In this document: positions 22,594 through 34,633 of the stretch, one piece after another
Numbering within the stretch: position 1 is the stretch's first letter
How the letters are laid out: the number at the start of each line of letters is the position of its first letter
Assembly (NCBI GenBank): GCA_030015575.1
Contig: JASDDO010000004.1
Span: 318,192,654-318,256,653, forward strand
Length of the DNA stretch: 64,000 bases
Direction of reading: 5' to 3'
Source: Agapanthus africanus
Taxonomy: Eukaryota; Streptophyta; Magnoliopsida; Asparagales; Amaryllidaceae
The notes under the pieces: generated by a model
What the model was told of the DNA's origin: nothing
The model's input: only the letters and a program-made list of their open reading frames with translations
Database searches by the model: none
Program-made: the position numbers and the translations under genes

Positions 22594-24760
22594 AGTATTC
22601 GTACCGAAGATGACATTCCTTCCGGTCAAGGACCGCGTGCGGATAAGTATGAAAAGTTCATGAATGATGCTAGAAGACCAATTTTTGAGAATGTAAAGTA
22701 TTCCACCCTATCATGGTTCATCCAACTTTTCCAAATTAAGTGCCTAAATGGATGGAGCAATAAGTCATTCACTATACTTCTAAAGTTCCTGAAAGATTTT
22801 ATTCCCCGGGAAATAACGTGCCCGACAGCTGGTACGAAGTCCAGAAGATGATGTCTGATTTGGGTTTAAAGTGTGAGAAGATTTATGCATATCCTAAAGA
22901 TAGCGTGTTGTACCGGAAAGAAAATTCAGATTTGAAAGAGTGTCCAATATGCGGAGAGGCCAGGTATAAGCCGAAAGAATCTGAGAAGAAGCCCGTATAC
23001 CTGTCAAGATAGCACGATACTTTCCCATACACAGAGGCTGCAGAGGCTATTCAGGTGCAAAAAAATAGCCGAGGCAATGATTTGGCATCACCATGCTGCT
23101 CCAAGTGAAGGTGGAAAAATGAGTCATCCAAGAGATTCACCGGCATGGAAGGATTTCGATAGGAGCCACGAAATATTCAGTAGTGATTCTCGCAATGTCA
23201 GGCTCGGACTCGCTAGTGATGGTTTCTACCCATTCAACTATATGGCTGGAAGCCACAGCATATGGCCCGTTGTAATGATAGTTTATAATCTATCGTCTTG
23301 GTTGGCTATGGATCAATCCTACTTTATGATGCCTCTTCTTATTGACGGACCAAACTCGCCGGGAAAAAATATCGACATCTATCTCCGACCTCTGGTAGAT
23401 GGGTTAAAATCTTTATTCATTAATGGTGTAGACACTTACGATGCAAACATAGATACAACATTCACAATGCATGCGGTTTTAATGTGGACAATTAATGACT
23501 TTCCTGCGTATAGAATGCTATCAGGTTGGTCTGTACATGTCACAAAGCATGCCCTTATTGCCATCAATATACAACATTGAAATGGTTGAAATTTAGCAGG
23601 AAGTTTTGTTATTGCGGTCATCGGCGTTTCCTGCCACTAGACCATCGCTACAAGTTAGATGCTGCTCACTTTAATGGTCATCGAGAGCTTCTTGGGCCTC
23701 CAGCCTCATTGTCCGGAGAGGACGTGACTGCTCAGTGGGATGGTTACAATAATGTGACTTTCGGGATAGATCCGGCAAAATAGGTCAAACCACCCTACTG
23801 GAACAAGTTAAGCATTTTCTATGAGCTTCCGTACTGGTCAACAAATTTAGTATGTCATTGTCTGGACATCATGCACATAGAGAAGGAAGTATCCGAGCAT
23901 ATACTCAACTTGCTTCTTTGTAAAGACGGAAAATCGAAAGACAATCTCTGTGCTCGGATAGATCTTCAAGACTGGAAAATTAGAAGTGAATTGCATCCTA
24001 AACCAATAGCGGGTAAACCGAGCAAGTTTGTACTTTCCAATGCCGCGTATCATATGTCACAACCGGAGAATAAAAGGTTCCTGCAGGTGTTGCATGATTT
24101 GAAAATTCCCACAGGTTTCTCGAGATCATTTAGCAAGAAGATAAAAATTGTGAAAGGTAAGATCGATGGGCTGAAAAGTCATGATCACCATGTTATTATA
24201 GAGTACCTTCTCCCATTAGTCCTCAGGACTTCCCTTCCCGAATTAATTGGCCTAGTAATCAATGACCTTTGTTGCTTTTTTAGAGAATTGTGTGCTAAAA
24301 TCTTGGATGTTGTGACGCTGGAGAATCTAGAAAATTCTATTTCATTAATACTTTGCAAGTTTGTATTTTTCCACCGCCGTTCTTCGATATCATAATACAC
24401 CTGATAGTTCATCTTGCAACCGAGGCTAAGTTTGCCGGACCGATACAATATCGATGGATGTATCCCATCGAAAAGTACGTGGAATTTTTCATTTCACGCA
24501 TTTTGTAAAATTATTGTTGTCCTATATACCCGTATTTATTTATTTAACATATTTTTCTTTAGGTACCTCTACACTCTAAAAAAGTATATATGCAATAGAA
24601 ATCGGCTAGAGGGTTCTATCATGCAAGGTTATCTTCTAAATGAAATAACCACATTTTGTTCTCCTATCTGGACGAGAACATTGAGACGAAGCTTAACCGG
24701 CCTCAGAGAATTCAGGACGGGCCATATGGTAAAACTGGTTATAAGAGAGTAAACACTATA
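22594..24760 (+). pseudogene. TNP2 transposase core and DUF4218, CACTA A
   Basis: Continues the gene begun at 10146. Recognisable TNP2 (Transposase_21) blocks: DARRPIFENVKYSTLSWF, KCLNGWSNKSF, PDSWYEVQKMMSDLGL, CPICGEARY, SPAWKDFDR, NVRLGLASDGFYPF, QSYFMMPLLIDGPNSPGKNIDIY, TINDFPAYRMLSGW and GHRRFLPLDHRY. From about 23870 follow MHIEKEVSEH and the DUF4218 part with KSHDHHVIIEYLLP and LCCFFRELCAK. After an intron, YLYTLKKYICNRNRLEGSIMQGYL. At least three frameshifts (near 22805, 22995, 23570) inactivate it. TNP2 cuts and joins CACTA ends. Confidence 0.88.
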
Positions 24761-24904
24761 TTTATCAACAAGATATATCGGTTTATCCTTCTTAATATCG
24801 TATGTCTTGAAAAAATTAGAGAGTAAGTTTTTTGGATTAATAGTTATATTTGTGTTTGTGTGTGTATGAAATGATATAATATTAATGTCATAATTTATCA
24901 TTGA

Positions 24905-25763
24905 GAACAGAATTTATATTGATGAGGTACGTGAGGGGCATCCTGATTGGAATGATGAACGAATGGAAAAATATTATCAGGATAATTTTTGCGATTGGGT
25001 TGCAGATCATATAAGTTGTTCGAATAACATGTTATTGCTACCAAACTTAATCTAAACTAATATCGTTATGTATTTGCCGTAAAATTTGTTTTGTCAGATC
25101 CACGATCCGAACTTGTTTGCATCATTAGAGAGAGATTCAAGATATTTAGCTCAGTTTCCTAGCATGGAGGTTGCATATTATAAAGGATTCGGTGTCCTTG
25201 GATACAAATTTGAAGTTAAGGACATAGAAATATCTCGAACCACTCAGAATAGTGGGATTGCGACGGTAAGATCGGATGGTGTGCTTTATTATAGATACTT
25301 AAATTGCATACTTTGCATCCAATATCCAGGACGATCAGAACCGTTTTATATATTTCAGTGTACTTGGTACGATACACGAACCGATACGAATAAATGGAGA
25401 AACAATTTAGGGACTTGGAAAGATGAATATAGATTGACTAGTGTGAACACACTTCGATTTTATGGTCAGGACGATCCATTTATCTTTCCAAACCAAACAT
25501 TCCAAGTATACTACTCACAGTGCTTGAAGCATCCGGGATGGAGTGTCGTATGCCGTTGGAAACCCAGGGATGTTTACGATATCCCAGAATTTGAGGATCG
25601 TATGGAGGATAGCGATGAGGATGAAGAAGAGAGAAGAATTAGAGTTCTCCGACCGTCTGTTTCAAAAGACGGGTTGTCTTCGACTAATCATGAAGTCACG
25701 TGGATTAGAAATGATATCGATAATGAAATCCAAGTAAATATGTCTAATGTGTCCACGAAATGA
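24905..25763 (+). pseudogene. TNP2 C-terminal DUF4216 exons, CACTA A
   Basis: A small exon near 24905-25030 (EVREGHPDWNDERM) is followed, after an intron, by a long open exon from about 25086. The latter carries the DUF4216 domain: RDSRYLAQFPSMEVAYYKGFGVLGY, then PGRSEPFYIFQCTWYDT, LTSVNTLRFYGQDDPFIFPNQ and QVYYSQCLKHPGWSVV, then an acidic tail (EDSDEDEEER). This exon has no stop. It is far more similar to the D exon at 56400-57215 than the preceding TNP2 parts are. Confidence 0.85.
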
Positions 25764-25860
25764 AAAAGGTTATCAGTAATGTTATATTATTACTTCACAT
25801 TTCTACGATCTATACATATATTGCATGCATATGTAATAATTGTGCTCTTATTTAGTTTTG

Positions 25861-28707
25861 ATGACGACGCCCGGAGCAGCGAGGGGCAACAGGAGCATCA
25901 GCCGCGGCAGAGGCAGAGACAGAGGCAGAGCGGTTTTGCCGTCCGGGGAGCTGCGTAGGGAGCTTCAGAGGGCTGGTCTTGCACCCCGATCGGTATCCCC
26001 TTCGGATAACTCCTTCTATGTGAACTTTGCCACACCTCCAGGTATATTGCACGCATATTCATTTTGAATGTAATGTTATAGATATATACGCATATTTGTT
26101 TCAAAATTACTTATGTAGTCAATATTTAATTATCTAGCTGTTGGTGGTGCGTCCACATCAGAGGCAAAGGCCACTACTGCACCTGAAGGTATATTTATAT
26201 ATCCTATAGTACATGCATATTAATTTAGAATGTTATATCATAAATATAAACACATTCTTTTTGCTCTTACGTAGATAATTATTTTTTGATTGTCTAGATG
26301 TAGGTGGTACCTCCACATCTCGGACAGAGGCCACCACCGCACCTGCGGGTATATTTATATATCCTATATTGCATGCATATTGATTTAGAATGTTATATTA
26401 TTGATATACACATTCTTTTTGCAATTACTTATATAATCTATTTTTAATTGTCTAATTATAGGTGGTGCATCCATATCTGACGCAGAGCCCACTCCCGCTA
26501 CTTCCGTACCCTCCGCTTAGTGTGCAGGTTAGTATGAATAAATATAAAATATTTATTCATTTTATATATTCTCTAAGAATAAACATGAACTTCATATAAT
26601 TTTATCGTTAATGTTTATTTTCTATTTGGAGGGGATGCGTCCACGTCCGGATCACCGGTTATTCCTCACTGGAGGAACTATCATCCCGGTCGTATTGCTG
26701 CCCGGGCCCAGGCTCGTGGTGCTGTCGCCGGAGGTATATATCGCACTTCAATTTTCGTTAATCCTTGATTTCTTAATACTATTTTGTCTTAATATTGCTT
26801 GTCTTAATATTTCTTGTAAATACAGGACAGCCCCATCCCGAGAGGGAAACTCGAGGGCTGAATCAGTCACACAGACTAAGGCCCGATAGAGTTAGGGGGA
26901 GGCACCATTCCCCCTATTCTTTACCCCCGATTATCTCTATACTGGCGATTATACCGAGAGGTTCGGCCGATATATGGGGAATGAGAGCCACATCCAAAAG
27001 AAGTATTCATTTCACGTTGAGTGGGGTAATCAACACCGGCCCTCATTTGCCTTCTTCTAGGATCAGGCTCTGGTATTAATATATATTTGCATTTGACTTA
27101 TCCAATATATTTGTTATTATTTAACACTTAGAATTTAAATACATTATTTTTTGTATTTGCAGTTGGATTACGACTTTCAACCTGTACCCGACCCTGATCA
27201 CCCTGAGAAAGTGCTTGATCTTCACCTCTGTACCTGGGTCTGATGAAGAACATGCAATCAAAGGTCCGATATAAAAGGAACGAGCTAAAAATCGACTGCT
27301 ATTTGGTATAGCTGGCGACCCCCGAGGCAGAGAGAGCGGCTCTCCTACATACTCCGGCCTTTGCGAGAGTCGACGTAGATGCATGGCCTCTCTTGTGCCA
27401 ATATTACGACTCTCAGCGCAAACAGGTTTGTAATTTAAATGTAATTCATTATTTAGTATATAATTTATTTTTTTGTGTTGCTTAATTAGAAAACTAAATC
27501 TAAATATGTTGTGCAGAAACAGACCGATCAAAATAAGAAGAATAGGAAGTTGGCGGAGAGGGGTCGCCCCACTTATATAGGTGGCTCTAGAAACATTACT
27601 CGTGCCATGTAGGCATCGATAAATTACAATAGATCAATTTTGATATAATGTAATATTAAGAGTTATTTTATAATATATGTAAATTTTGGGTAAATTGCAG
27701 AGAGCTCAGACCCTGGCGTAGGGTGGTACACCAAGCGTGCTGACCACGTATCTTGCCGTCCACGACACCTCGACAGATCTCGCCATGAGCGAGCTTCGAT
27801 TCCCCGACTCTGCTACCCAGGAGTATTGCGTAAGTGTTAATATTTATTCTAATTCAAATGAAATTTTTGTTTTGATAAATTCAAATTTAAATGATATGCT
27901 TATATTTTAATGGTTAATATGGGTGTATGAGCGAGTGGTGGAGCAAGCGGAGATATCGGGGATCGATTTTAGTGGACAGACCGATCCGATGCTACTGACC
28001 TCAGTCCTAGACGCCGCACACAGAGGGCACCACGGAGGTTGGGAGAGGGGCCGGGGACGGGGTCCTAGCAGGACCCATATGAGGTTAGTCTCCACTCCGG
28101 CGGTTACTTCCCTTACTCCCCGTGAGCGACGTCTGGAGCATGATGTTACCATCTTAAAGACCACCATCGAGGAGTTGTTGGAGATTTTGGTACGTATATT
28201 ACTTAATAGTAAAATATTATATCACATTATAGATAGCAACATATGCAATATAGCCTGAGCTTATTTGGTTGTAGACTTAGCTTTGATTAATCATACTTAC
28301 ATAAAACTATCTAATTAAAATAAACTACGGTTTTCCAAACTAGATACCCAAACGAGACCTAAGTCCCTAAGTATTCTTAGATTGAGCTTTCGCAATAACC
28401 TGATAATGATACGAATTCGACTAAAATCTAATACACCATTCTTACTCGTTTATTATACACAAAATTTAACAGATTCGACAGGCTAGCTTAGCTGCGGCTC
28501 CACATGCATCTCCTTCAGCTGCGGCTCCGCAAGCCACTATCTCAGCTGCGGTTGCGCAGACCACTCCTGCAGATCCACAGCCCACTCAGACTCCCGCACA
28601 GTCTGTTCCTTCATTAGTCGAGTTTTTGATGACTCAAAGTTGCACCGAGAAACAGATGCGCCAGATTACGACGATTATCAGAGGTGAAGGAGTTGGACCG
28701 AGTTAGG
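25861..28707 (+). pseudogene. TNPA-like gene (Ptta/En/Spm), CACTA A
   Basis: About ten exons separated by short AT-rich introns, starting MTTPGAARGNRSISRGRGR at 25861. Later exons read YTERFGRYMGNESHIQKKYS, LDYDFQPVPDPDHPE (27161 on), GRPTYIGGSRNITRAM, GGTPSVLTTYLAVHDTSTD and ERVVEQAEISGIDFSG (27930 on), and an Ala/Pro/Gln-rich tail ending at 28707. The pattern fits the plant transposase family of En/Spm ORF1 (PF03004-like), whose TNPA members bind subterminal repeats. In-frame stops in several exons (for example near 27240 and 27720) make it a pseudogene; the B copy is intact where comparable. Confidence 0.8.
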
Positions 28708-28939
28708 ATAGTTTTTTATATATTTTTGAGGATGTGTGTACTTATCTGATATATATTGTATATATTTTGGACGATATTGGTGATTGTTTGCTTGTTTACG
28801 ATAATTTAGATTGATATCGTATTCTGTTTGTTTATTTCTTTTATATATTATGCGTGAGATGTTGATTATGAATATTTCTATATTTGATTATATGATGTAT
28901 ATATTATTGTGTACAGGGCGGGAGAAAAACAGAAAACCC

Positions 28940-29201
28940 CTTTTAAAAAAAACCTAATATTTTGTACTTATGGATTAATCCGTAGGGCCATCTGTTGCAC
29001 CTACGGATTAATTCGTAGGTGCAATATTTGCATCTACACGGTTCGCCGTAGGGACAAAATATCAAGATACCTGTTATTTTGTCCCTATGGACTTAGTAAC
29101 AGGGGTAAAACTTGTCCCTATAGATTAATTCGTATGGGCATTTATCTGGACCTACGGATAAATCCGTAGGGAAATCTTTCAGGCCCTACGGATAAATTCT
29201 T
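28940..29201 (+). repeat. CACTA A 3' subterminal repeats, inner part
   Basis: Several copies of the palindromic unit TACGGATTAATCCGTAGG in direct and inverted form, typical transposase-binding sites of CACTA elements. Interrupted at 29202 by element B and resumed at 34371. Confidence 0.85.
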
Positions 29202-29410
29202 CACTAGTAAAATAATGGGTTGCCCCTACGGATAATATCATCCGTAGGGGCAATAAAAGTTTGGCCCTACGGATTAATACGTAGGGCAAAGCGGTTGCCC
29301 CTACGGTCGTTCAATATTTATTTAAAATTTATTAAATCTTAAAGTGTTTTTTGCCCCTACGGTGGCGCAAACCAAGCACCTACGGGTATATCCGTAGGGA
29401 CAACTAAATA
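29202..29410 (+). repeat. CACTA B 5' terminal and subterminal repeats
   Basis: TIR followed by units of the type GCCCCTACGGAT..ATCCGTAGGGGC in both orientations. Confidence 0.9.
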
Positions 29411-29439
29411 GCGATTTAAGTGATCGTTCCCTACGCTGA

Positions 29440-29680
29440 TTATTTTTTATTTCCTTTACGCGCGAACCCAAATCCCCAAACCTCCCGCCGATCGCCGTTC
29501 TCGTCATCGCCAGCGCCGGCCGAATCGTCGTCGCAACCGCCTGCAGTGATCTCGTCGTCGCCACCGCCGGCCGAATCGTCGTCGCCACCGCCTGCAGTGA
29601 TCTCGTCGTCGCCACCGCCCTCGTCGTCGCCGATTGCGTCTCCGTCGTCTCCTCCACCGCCTAGCCTACAGGTTAGTTAA
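29440..29680 (+). other. CACTA B 5' exon
   Basis: GC-rich block with tandem CCGCCGGCCGAATCGTCGTCG-like units, ending CCTACAGGTTAG with a donor-like GTTAGT. It could encode a Ser/Pro-rich peptide (PPPAESSSPPPAV) but is more likely an untranslated exon. Confidence 0.5.
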
Positions 29681-29694
29681 ACATTATTTTAATG

Positions 29695-30030
29695 ATGTTA
29701 GGGTAGCGATGAGGGTTATGGTTAGGTATCGCGATCGGTTGGGGTTAGGGTTAGGATTAGGGTTAGGGTACGGGTTCGATCGGTTGGGGTTCGACTGGTG
29801 TTGGGGTTAGGGTTAGGGTTAGGGTTCGGTTGGGGTTTGGTGTTGGGGTTGGGGTTCGGCTGGGGCTGGGTTGGGGTTAGGGTTTGGTGTTGGGTTGGGG
29901 TTCGGCTGCGGCTGGGTTGGGGTTAGGGTTTGGTGTTGGGTTGGGGTTCGGCTGGGGCTGGGTTGGGGTTAGGGTTAGGCCGGGTTAGGGTTTGGTGTTG
30001 GGTTGGGGTTCGGCTGGTGCTGGGTTAGGC
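29695..30030 (+). repeat. G-rich intron tract of CACTA B
   Basis: Tandem GGGTTAGGGTT and TTGGGGTTCGGCTGGGGCTGG units. Equivalent to 44030-44360 in E, where longer units of about 60 bp repeat three times. Confidence 0.85.
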
Positions 30031-30039
30031 TTAAAAAGG

Positions 30040-30390
30040 TGAAATTTTAGGGGATTGATCTGGAAAATAGTGAAAGTCGATACTGTTTATTTGTGAATAA
30101 CACAGTCCATGATTTTTATATGAGAAAATGGTCTTGGTACCTATTAAAAAACGCTGAAAGTTCATGTATTTATTTGTAAACAACAAAATTCATGGTATTT
30201 ATCTGGAAAACGTTGGAGGTCAATGGTATGTATTTGTAAACAACAAAATCTATGAAAATTATGTGAAACGTTAAAACTTCATGGTATTTATTTGTAACAA
30301 ACAAAGTCTATGGTATTTGTTTGATAAATATTGAAAGACCATGACATTTATATGTAATGGGTCAAAGTCATTTGGGTTATGTCAATCTTA
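30040..30390 (+). repeat. Degenerate ~30-bp repeat array
   Basis: Alternating units of the type CATGGTATTTATTTGTAAAC and AACGTTGAAAGTTCATGG. A homologous array lies inverted at about 41130-41640 outside any CACTA element. Confidence 0.7.
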
Positions 30391-30950
30391 TTGGCGATAC
30401 TTTCTTTTTGTGCATATCCAAAAACTTTGAAAGTTCTTGGTACCTATTAGAAAATATAAAGGGTTTTGTAGTGAAAGGAAAGAATTGGATTTAGAAAAAC
30501 CGTGTGTAACTTTTAGAAATTCTATACACTCAAGTATATAGAAAAGGGTTAATTGCGGATACAGCCTATGTACTATGGGGATCAAGCACTTATAACCTCT
30601 GAAGTATAATAATAAGCACTTTTGTTTGTTTTTCATTAGTGATTAATTTTTAGTTTGCTATTTATTCTTTTTCAGTATGGATACTTGATAGAATTATAAT
30701 TGCTTTATTATTGTTTGCCTTTTTCCTTTTGTGTAGAAAATATATCCATTGTGTCATATGGACACTATTAATTTCACATCGATTCAAGGGAAAAATTGAG
30801 GAAGATTGTGTTTGTTATATCAAAAACCTTTCTGTTGAACCCAACAGGTGAAACTTTAGAGTTGTTATAGATAGCTCTACATGTTTAATGCATGTACCAT
30901 TGTTAAGAGAGTGCAAGGTGGAGAACAATAATTTGTTTCAACGGCACGTT
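30391..30950 (+). other. Non-coding stretch in CACTA B
   Basis: AT-rich, no convincing ORF or repeat seen. Lies between the degenerate array and the structured 5' region; probably intronic. Confidence 0.5.
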
Positions 30951-30957
30951 TTTCAAG

Positions 30958-31480
30958 TTATAACCAATATATGATACTCGATGATAATATGAAACCTTCA
31001 TATTCCCATCGATACCCATATATGAAACTAAAAGCGCCACTTAGTTCCCGTCTATCGGTTAACATACGTGCGATGCTCGTCGTGACCTAGAACTATACGA
31101 AGGTTGTTAAATATCGGACAGTATAGCTCGATACTAACAACCGTCGTATAGTCTACGCGACGAGAAAATTCAATCGTATGGTAACCCATAGATTTGTCCC
31201 GTGTGGACAAGTTAAGAATGTATAAAGCAAACGCCTTCATTCACTTGTGTTTTCATCCGTTTCGAGATATTTCGTCGGTACCTTTCCGCTGGTTCTCCGT
31301 GTACAAAGATAGATTAGATGTTCATTTCAACGTTGTTTCACAGCTTTGAAATGATTATCTATTCTATTACAGTGTACTCGGAGAACAGCGGGGAGGTGCT
31401 GCCGAAATTTACTCGAAACGGTTGAAAGCACAAGTGATGGGCGTTCGCTCTATACATTCTTAATGGGATAGAAGCCTACC
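30958..31480 (+). other. Structured 5' region (CACTA B)
   Basis: Same layout as A 9335-9860. The inner stem ACTATACGAAGGTTGTT (31092-31108) pairs with AACAACCGTCGTATAGT (31136-31152), one mismatch. The second domain is closed by GAATGTATA (31216-31224) and TATACATTC (31451-31459), with ACGCC (31231-31235) facing GGCGT (31440-31444); A has ACACC/GGTGT there. Confidence 0.75.
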
Positions 31481-31544
31481 CCCGACAGCCGGAACACATA
31501 CATACAAACGCATAATCAGAGAGCGACTCGAGATGTTCGGGTTA

Positions 31545-31733
31545 AAACCAATATATGATACTCGATGATGATATGAAACCTTCATATTCCCATCGATACC
31601 CGTATATGAAACTAAAAGCGCCACTTAGTCCCCGTCTATCGGTTAACATACGTGCGATGCTCGTCGTGACCTAGAACTATACGAAGGTTGTTAAATATCG
31701 GACAGTATAGCTCGATACTAACAACCGTCGCTA
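31545..31733 (+). repeat. Partial direct duplicate of the structured region
   Basis: Nearly identical to about 30958-31147. It stops at AACAACCGTCG and is fused to a TNPA exon at 31734, marking the deletion that removed TNP2. Confidence 0.85.
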
Positions 31734-33533
31734 TACCGGTCCTCATGCCGAGAGGTTCGGCCGGTATTTGGGGGACGAGAGCCGGATCGTGAAGAACTAT
31801 CCACTTCACGTTGAGTGGGGCGAGCAGCACCAGCGCTCATTCGCCCTCTTCTTTGAACAGGCTCAGGTATGTATTAATATATATTTTCATTTGATCTATC
31901 CAATATATTTATTATTAACACTTGCAATCTAATAACAATGTTTTTTTGTATTTTCAGTTGGATTACGATTTTCAGCCTGTAGCCGACCCTGATCACCCGG
32001 GGAGGGTGCTCGACCTTCATGCTCTGTACAATGGCCTGATGAAGAACATGCAGGCCAAGGTCCGATACAACAGGAATGAGCTGAAGGCCGACTGCTACTC
32101 CCTGTGGATAGCGACCCCCGAGGCAGAGAGAGCGGCCCTCCTATCTACTCCGGCGTTTGCGAGAGTCGACGTAGAGACATGGCCTATATTGTGCGCTTAT
32201 TTCGACTCCGAACGCAAACGAGTATGTATTTTAAATTTAATTCATTATTTATGATATAATTTATTTCTTTGTGTTTCTTAATTAGAAAACTAAATGTTAA
32301 TGCGTTGTGCAGAAACAGGCCGCTCAGAATACGGAGAACAGGAAGTCGGCGAAGAGGGGTCGCCCCACTTACACAGGTGGCTCGAGGAACATTACTCGAG
32401 CCATGGAGTTATCGGTAAATTAAGAGTTATTCTCTAATATTCTGCAATATTAAGAGTTATTCTCTAACATTTCTAATATTAAGAGTTACTTTCTAATATT
32501 GCAGACAGCTCGGACCGTGGCGTCAGGTGGTACACCGAGCGTGCTGTCCGCATATCTTGCCGTCCACGGCACCTCGACAGATCCCGCCACGGGCGAGCTT
32601 CGATGTCCCGACGTCGCTACCCAGGAGTACTGCGTAAGTGTTAATATTTTTTCTACCCAAATTTGAAATTTTAGTTTTGGAAGGTTCAAGTTTAAATTTT
32701 ATACTTATACTTTACTGCTTAATGTGGGTGTAGGAGCGGGTGGTTGAGCAGGCCCAGGCCTCGGGGATCGATTTTACCGGACAGAACGATCCGAGGCTGC
32801 TGACCCCAGTTCTGGACGCCGCACACGGAGGGCACCACGGAGGTTGGGAGAGAGGCCGGGGATTGGGCCCCAGCAGGGCCCATATGAGGTTGGACTCCAC
32901 CCCGGCGGTTACTTCCTCCGTCTCCAGTGGCCGGCATGTCCATCAGGAACTGGATAGCTTGAGGGCCACCGTTCAGGAGTTGAAGGAGATGCTGGTATGT
33001 ATACTACTTTATAGTAAAATATCATTTCATATTATATACATATCAACATATCCATAATTAGTACGTAGCTTGAGCTTATTTGGTTTTACAATTAAGTTTG
33101 ATTAATCATACATACATATGTAATTAAAATAAACAACGCTTTTCCAAACTAGATATCCAAACAGGGTTTCGAAATAACTTAATAATGAAACGAATTCGAA
33201 TAATACACAGTTCTTACACGTTTCTTACACACGTTATGTCCAGACGCGACAGGGTAGATCGGCCGAGCCTCCACATGCATCTCCTTCGGCTGCGGCTCCG
33301 CAAGCCACTACATCGGCTGCGGTTCCGCAGACAGCTCCTGTAGCTCCACCGCCCACTCAGACTCCCGCAGCCGCGGCTCCGCAAGCGACTACCTCGACGG
33401 CGGCTGCGCAGACCACAACGCCAGCTCCACATGCCGCTCAGACTCCCTTATCTGTAGCATTGGAGAGTGTATTTACCGAGGAGCAGGCGCGCGTTATTTT
33501 AACGTTATTCGGAGGTGGAGCTGGACCGAACTA
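31734..33533 (+). CDS. TNPA-like gene of CACTA B, 3' exons open
   Basis: Six exons with GT/AG borders: about 31734-31868 (ERFGRYLGDESRI, VEWGEQHQRSFALFFEQAQ), 31959-32223 (LDYDFQPVADPDHPG, then KVRYNRNELKADCYSLW), 32313-32416 (GRPTYTGGSRNITRAMELS), 32504-32631 (GGTPSVLSAYLAVHGTSTD), 32735-32996 (ERVVEQAQASGIDFTG, GGWERGRGLGPSRAHMRLD, coiled-coil-like end) and 33241-33533 (Ala/Pro/Gln-rich, ending FGGGAGPN and stop). No stop or frameshift in these, unlike the A copy. The N-terminal exons are deleted, so the start is unclear. Family role: DNA-binding En/Spm TNPA-type protein. Confidence 0.7.
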
Positions 33534-33769
33534 GGGTAGATTTTTTGTTTTTATTTTTTGAAACATGTATTTATTTATATCACATTGTACTACATTTTGA
33601 AACGATATTGATATTGGTTTGAATTTATATCATATTCAGTTTTTGGGTTTCTTTTGTATATTATATATATGCGTGGGATGTGATTATGAATACTGCAATA
33701 TATGATTTGATTGATGTATATAGTATTGTGCACAGGGCGGGAAAAAATCTAGCAGCCCTTTTTTAAAAA

Positions 33770-34367
33770 AAAATACAGACAAAATGTACCTACGGATTAA
33801 TCCGTAGGTATATATGTTGCCCCTACGGCTAAAGCCGTAGGGGCAAACTATCAGGAAAACTGATATTTTGCCACCTGATATCAGTGCAGGGTGTTGGGTG
33901 TGCCCCTACGGCTATGTACGTAGGGGCCACTGTTTATCCCCTACGTATATAACCGTAGGGGCAAAATATCAGGTTCCCCTGATATTTTCCCCCGATCTCA
34001 GTGCAGTGTGTTGGGAGTGGCCCCTACGGATATATTTGTAGGGGCTACTTTATATCCCCTACGGCTATAGCCGTAGGGGACGTAATAGGACCTACGGAGT
34101 TATCCGTAGGTACATACAATATATTCAAAAAAAAAAATTAAATATATGATTTTATTACCCCTACGGGGTACTCCGTAGGGGCTATAGCACCTACTGATGT
34201 ATCCGTAGGGGCATAAATTTATCCGTAGGGGCACGTTCGGGACCTCAACTTGCACCTGCGGCCTTTGCACCTACGGGGTATTTTTTCGCCCCTACGTATA
34301 TATCCGTAGGGGCAGTGGGTTGCCCCTACGGATAAATCCGTAGGAGCAACCCATATTTGTAGTAGTG
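33770..34367 (+). repeat. CACTA B 3' subterminal repeats and TIR
   Basis: More than ten copies of CCTACGGATAAATCCGTAGG-type palindromes and half-palindromes within 600 bp, ending in the TIR GTAGTAGTG. Confidence 0.92.
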
Positions 34368-34370
34368 CTT

Positions 34371-34633
34371 AGGGCCAAATATTTTATTTTATAAACCAAT
34401 AAATTAAATAAAGATTATGTCCCTATGGAGTAATCCGTAGGGATAAATGCCCCTACGGAGTAAGACGTGGGAGCAATTATTATTTCGTAGGGGCATGTTC
34501 AGGACGATAACTTACACCTGCGACTTTTGGACCTACATTGGAGTTTTAAGTCCCTACAGAGATATCCGTAGAGGCAGTGATTTGTCCGGCCCTACTGCTA
34601 AATTCGTAGGGTCAACCCATTATTGTAGTAGTG
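34371..34633 (+). repeat. CACTA A 3' end, outer part
   Basis: Subterminal repeats resume after element B and end in CATTATTGTAGTAGTG. Confidence 0.88.

Larger units (their letters stand above)
29202..34367 (+). mobile_element. CACTA transposon B (TNP2 deleted), complete
   Basis: Ends CACTAGTAAAATAATGGGTT (29202) and inverted CACTACTACAAATATGGGTT (ending 34367), 5166 bp, TSD CTT (29199-29201 and 34368-34370). Contents: subterminal repeats, GC-rich exon, G-rich intron, degenerate repeat array, structured 5' region with a partial duplicate, then a direct jump at 31733 into TNPA-like exons. TNP2, DUF4218 and DUF4216 are missing, so B needs transposase from elsewhere. Inserted in A's 3' subterminal region. 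Confidence 0.95.
1..34633 (+). mobile_element. CACTA (En/Spm) transposon A, autonomous type, 5' end outside window
   Basis: The parts of A are read in order: GC-rich 5' exon (8274-8535), G-rich intron, structured region (9335-9860), TNP2 start (10146-10501), TNP2 remainder (from 22594), DUF4216 exon, TNPA-like exons, and subterminal repeats. The 3' end reads TTGTAGTAGTG at 34633, the inverted form of CACTACTACAA. Three insertions interrupt it: copia1 (to 8273), a solo LTR (10502-22593, TSD AGTAT) and CACTA B (29202-34367, TSD CTT). Bases after the end are GAT; the matching left copy is outside the window. Removing the solo LTR and one TSD copy keeps the TNP2 frame open across the junction. 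Several frameshifts and stops make A immobile by itself. Confidence 0.9.

Noticed and set aside
29420-29680. Ser/Pro-rich protein gene
   Set aside because: Tandem GC-rich units give open frames on both strands; the position fits a 5' untranslated exon.
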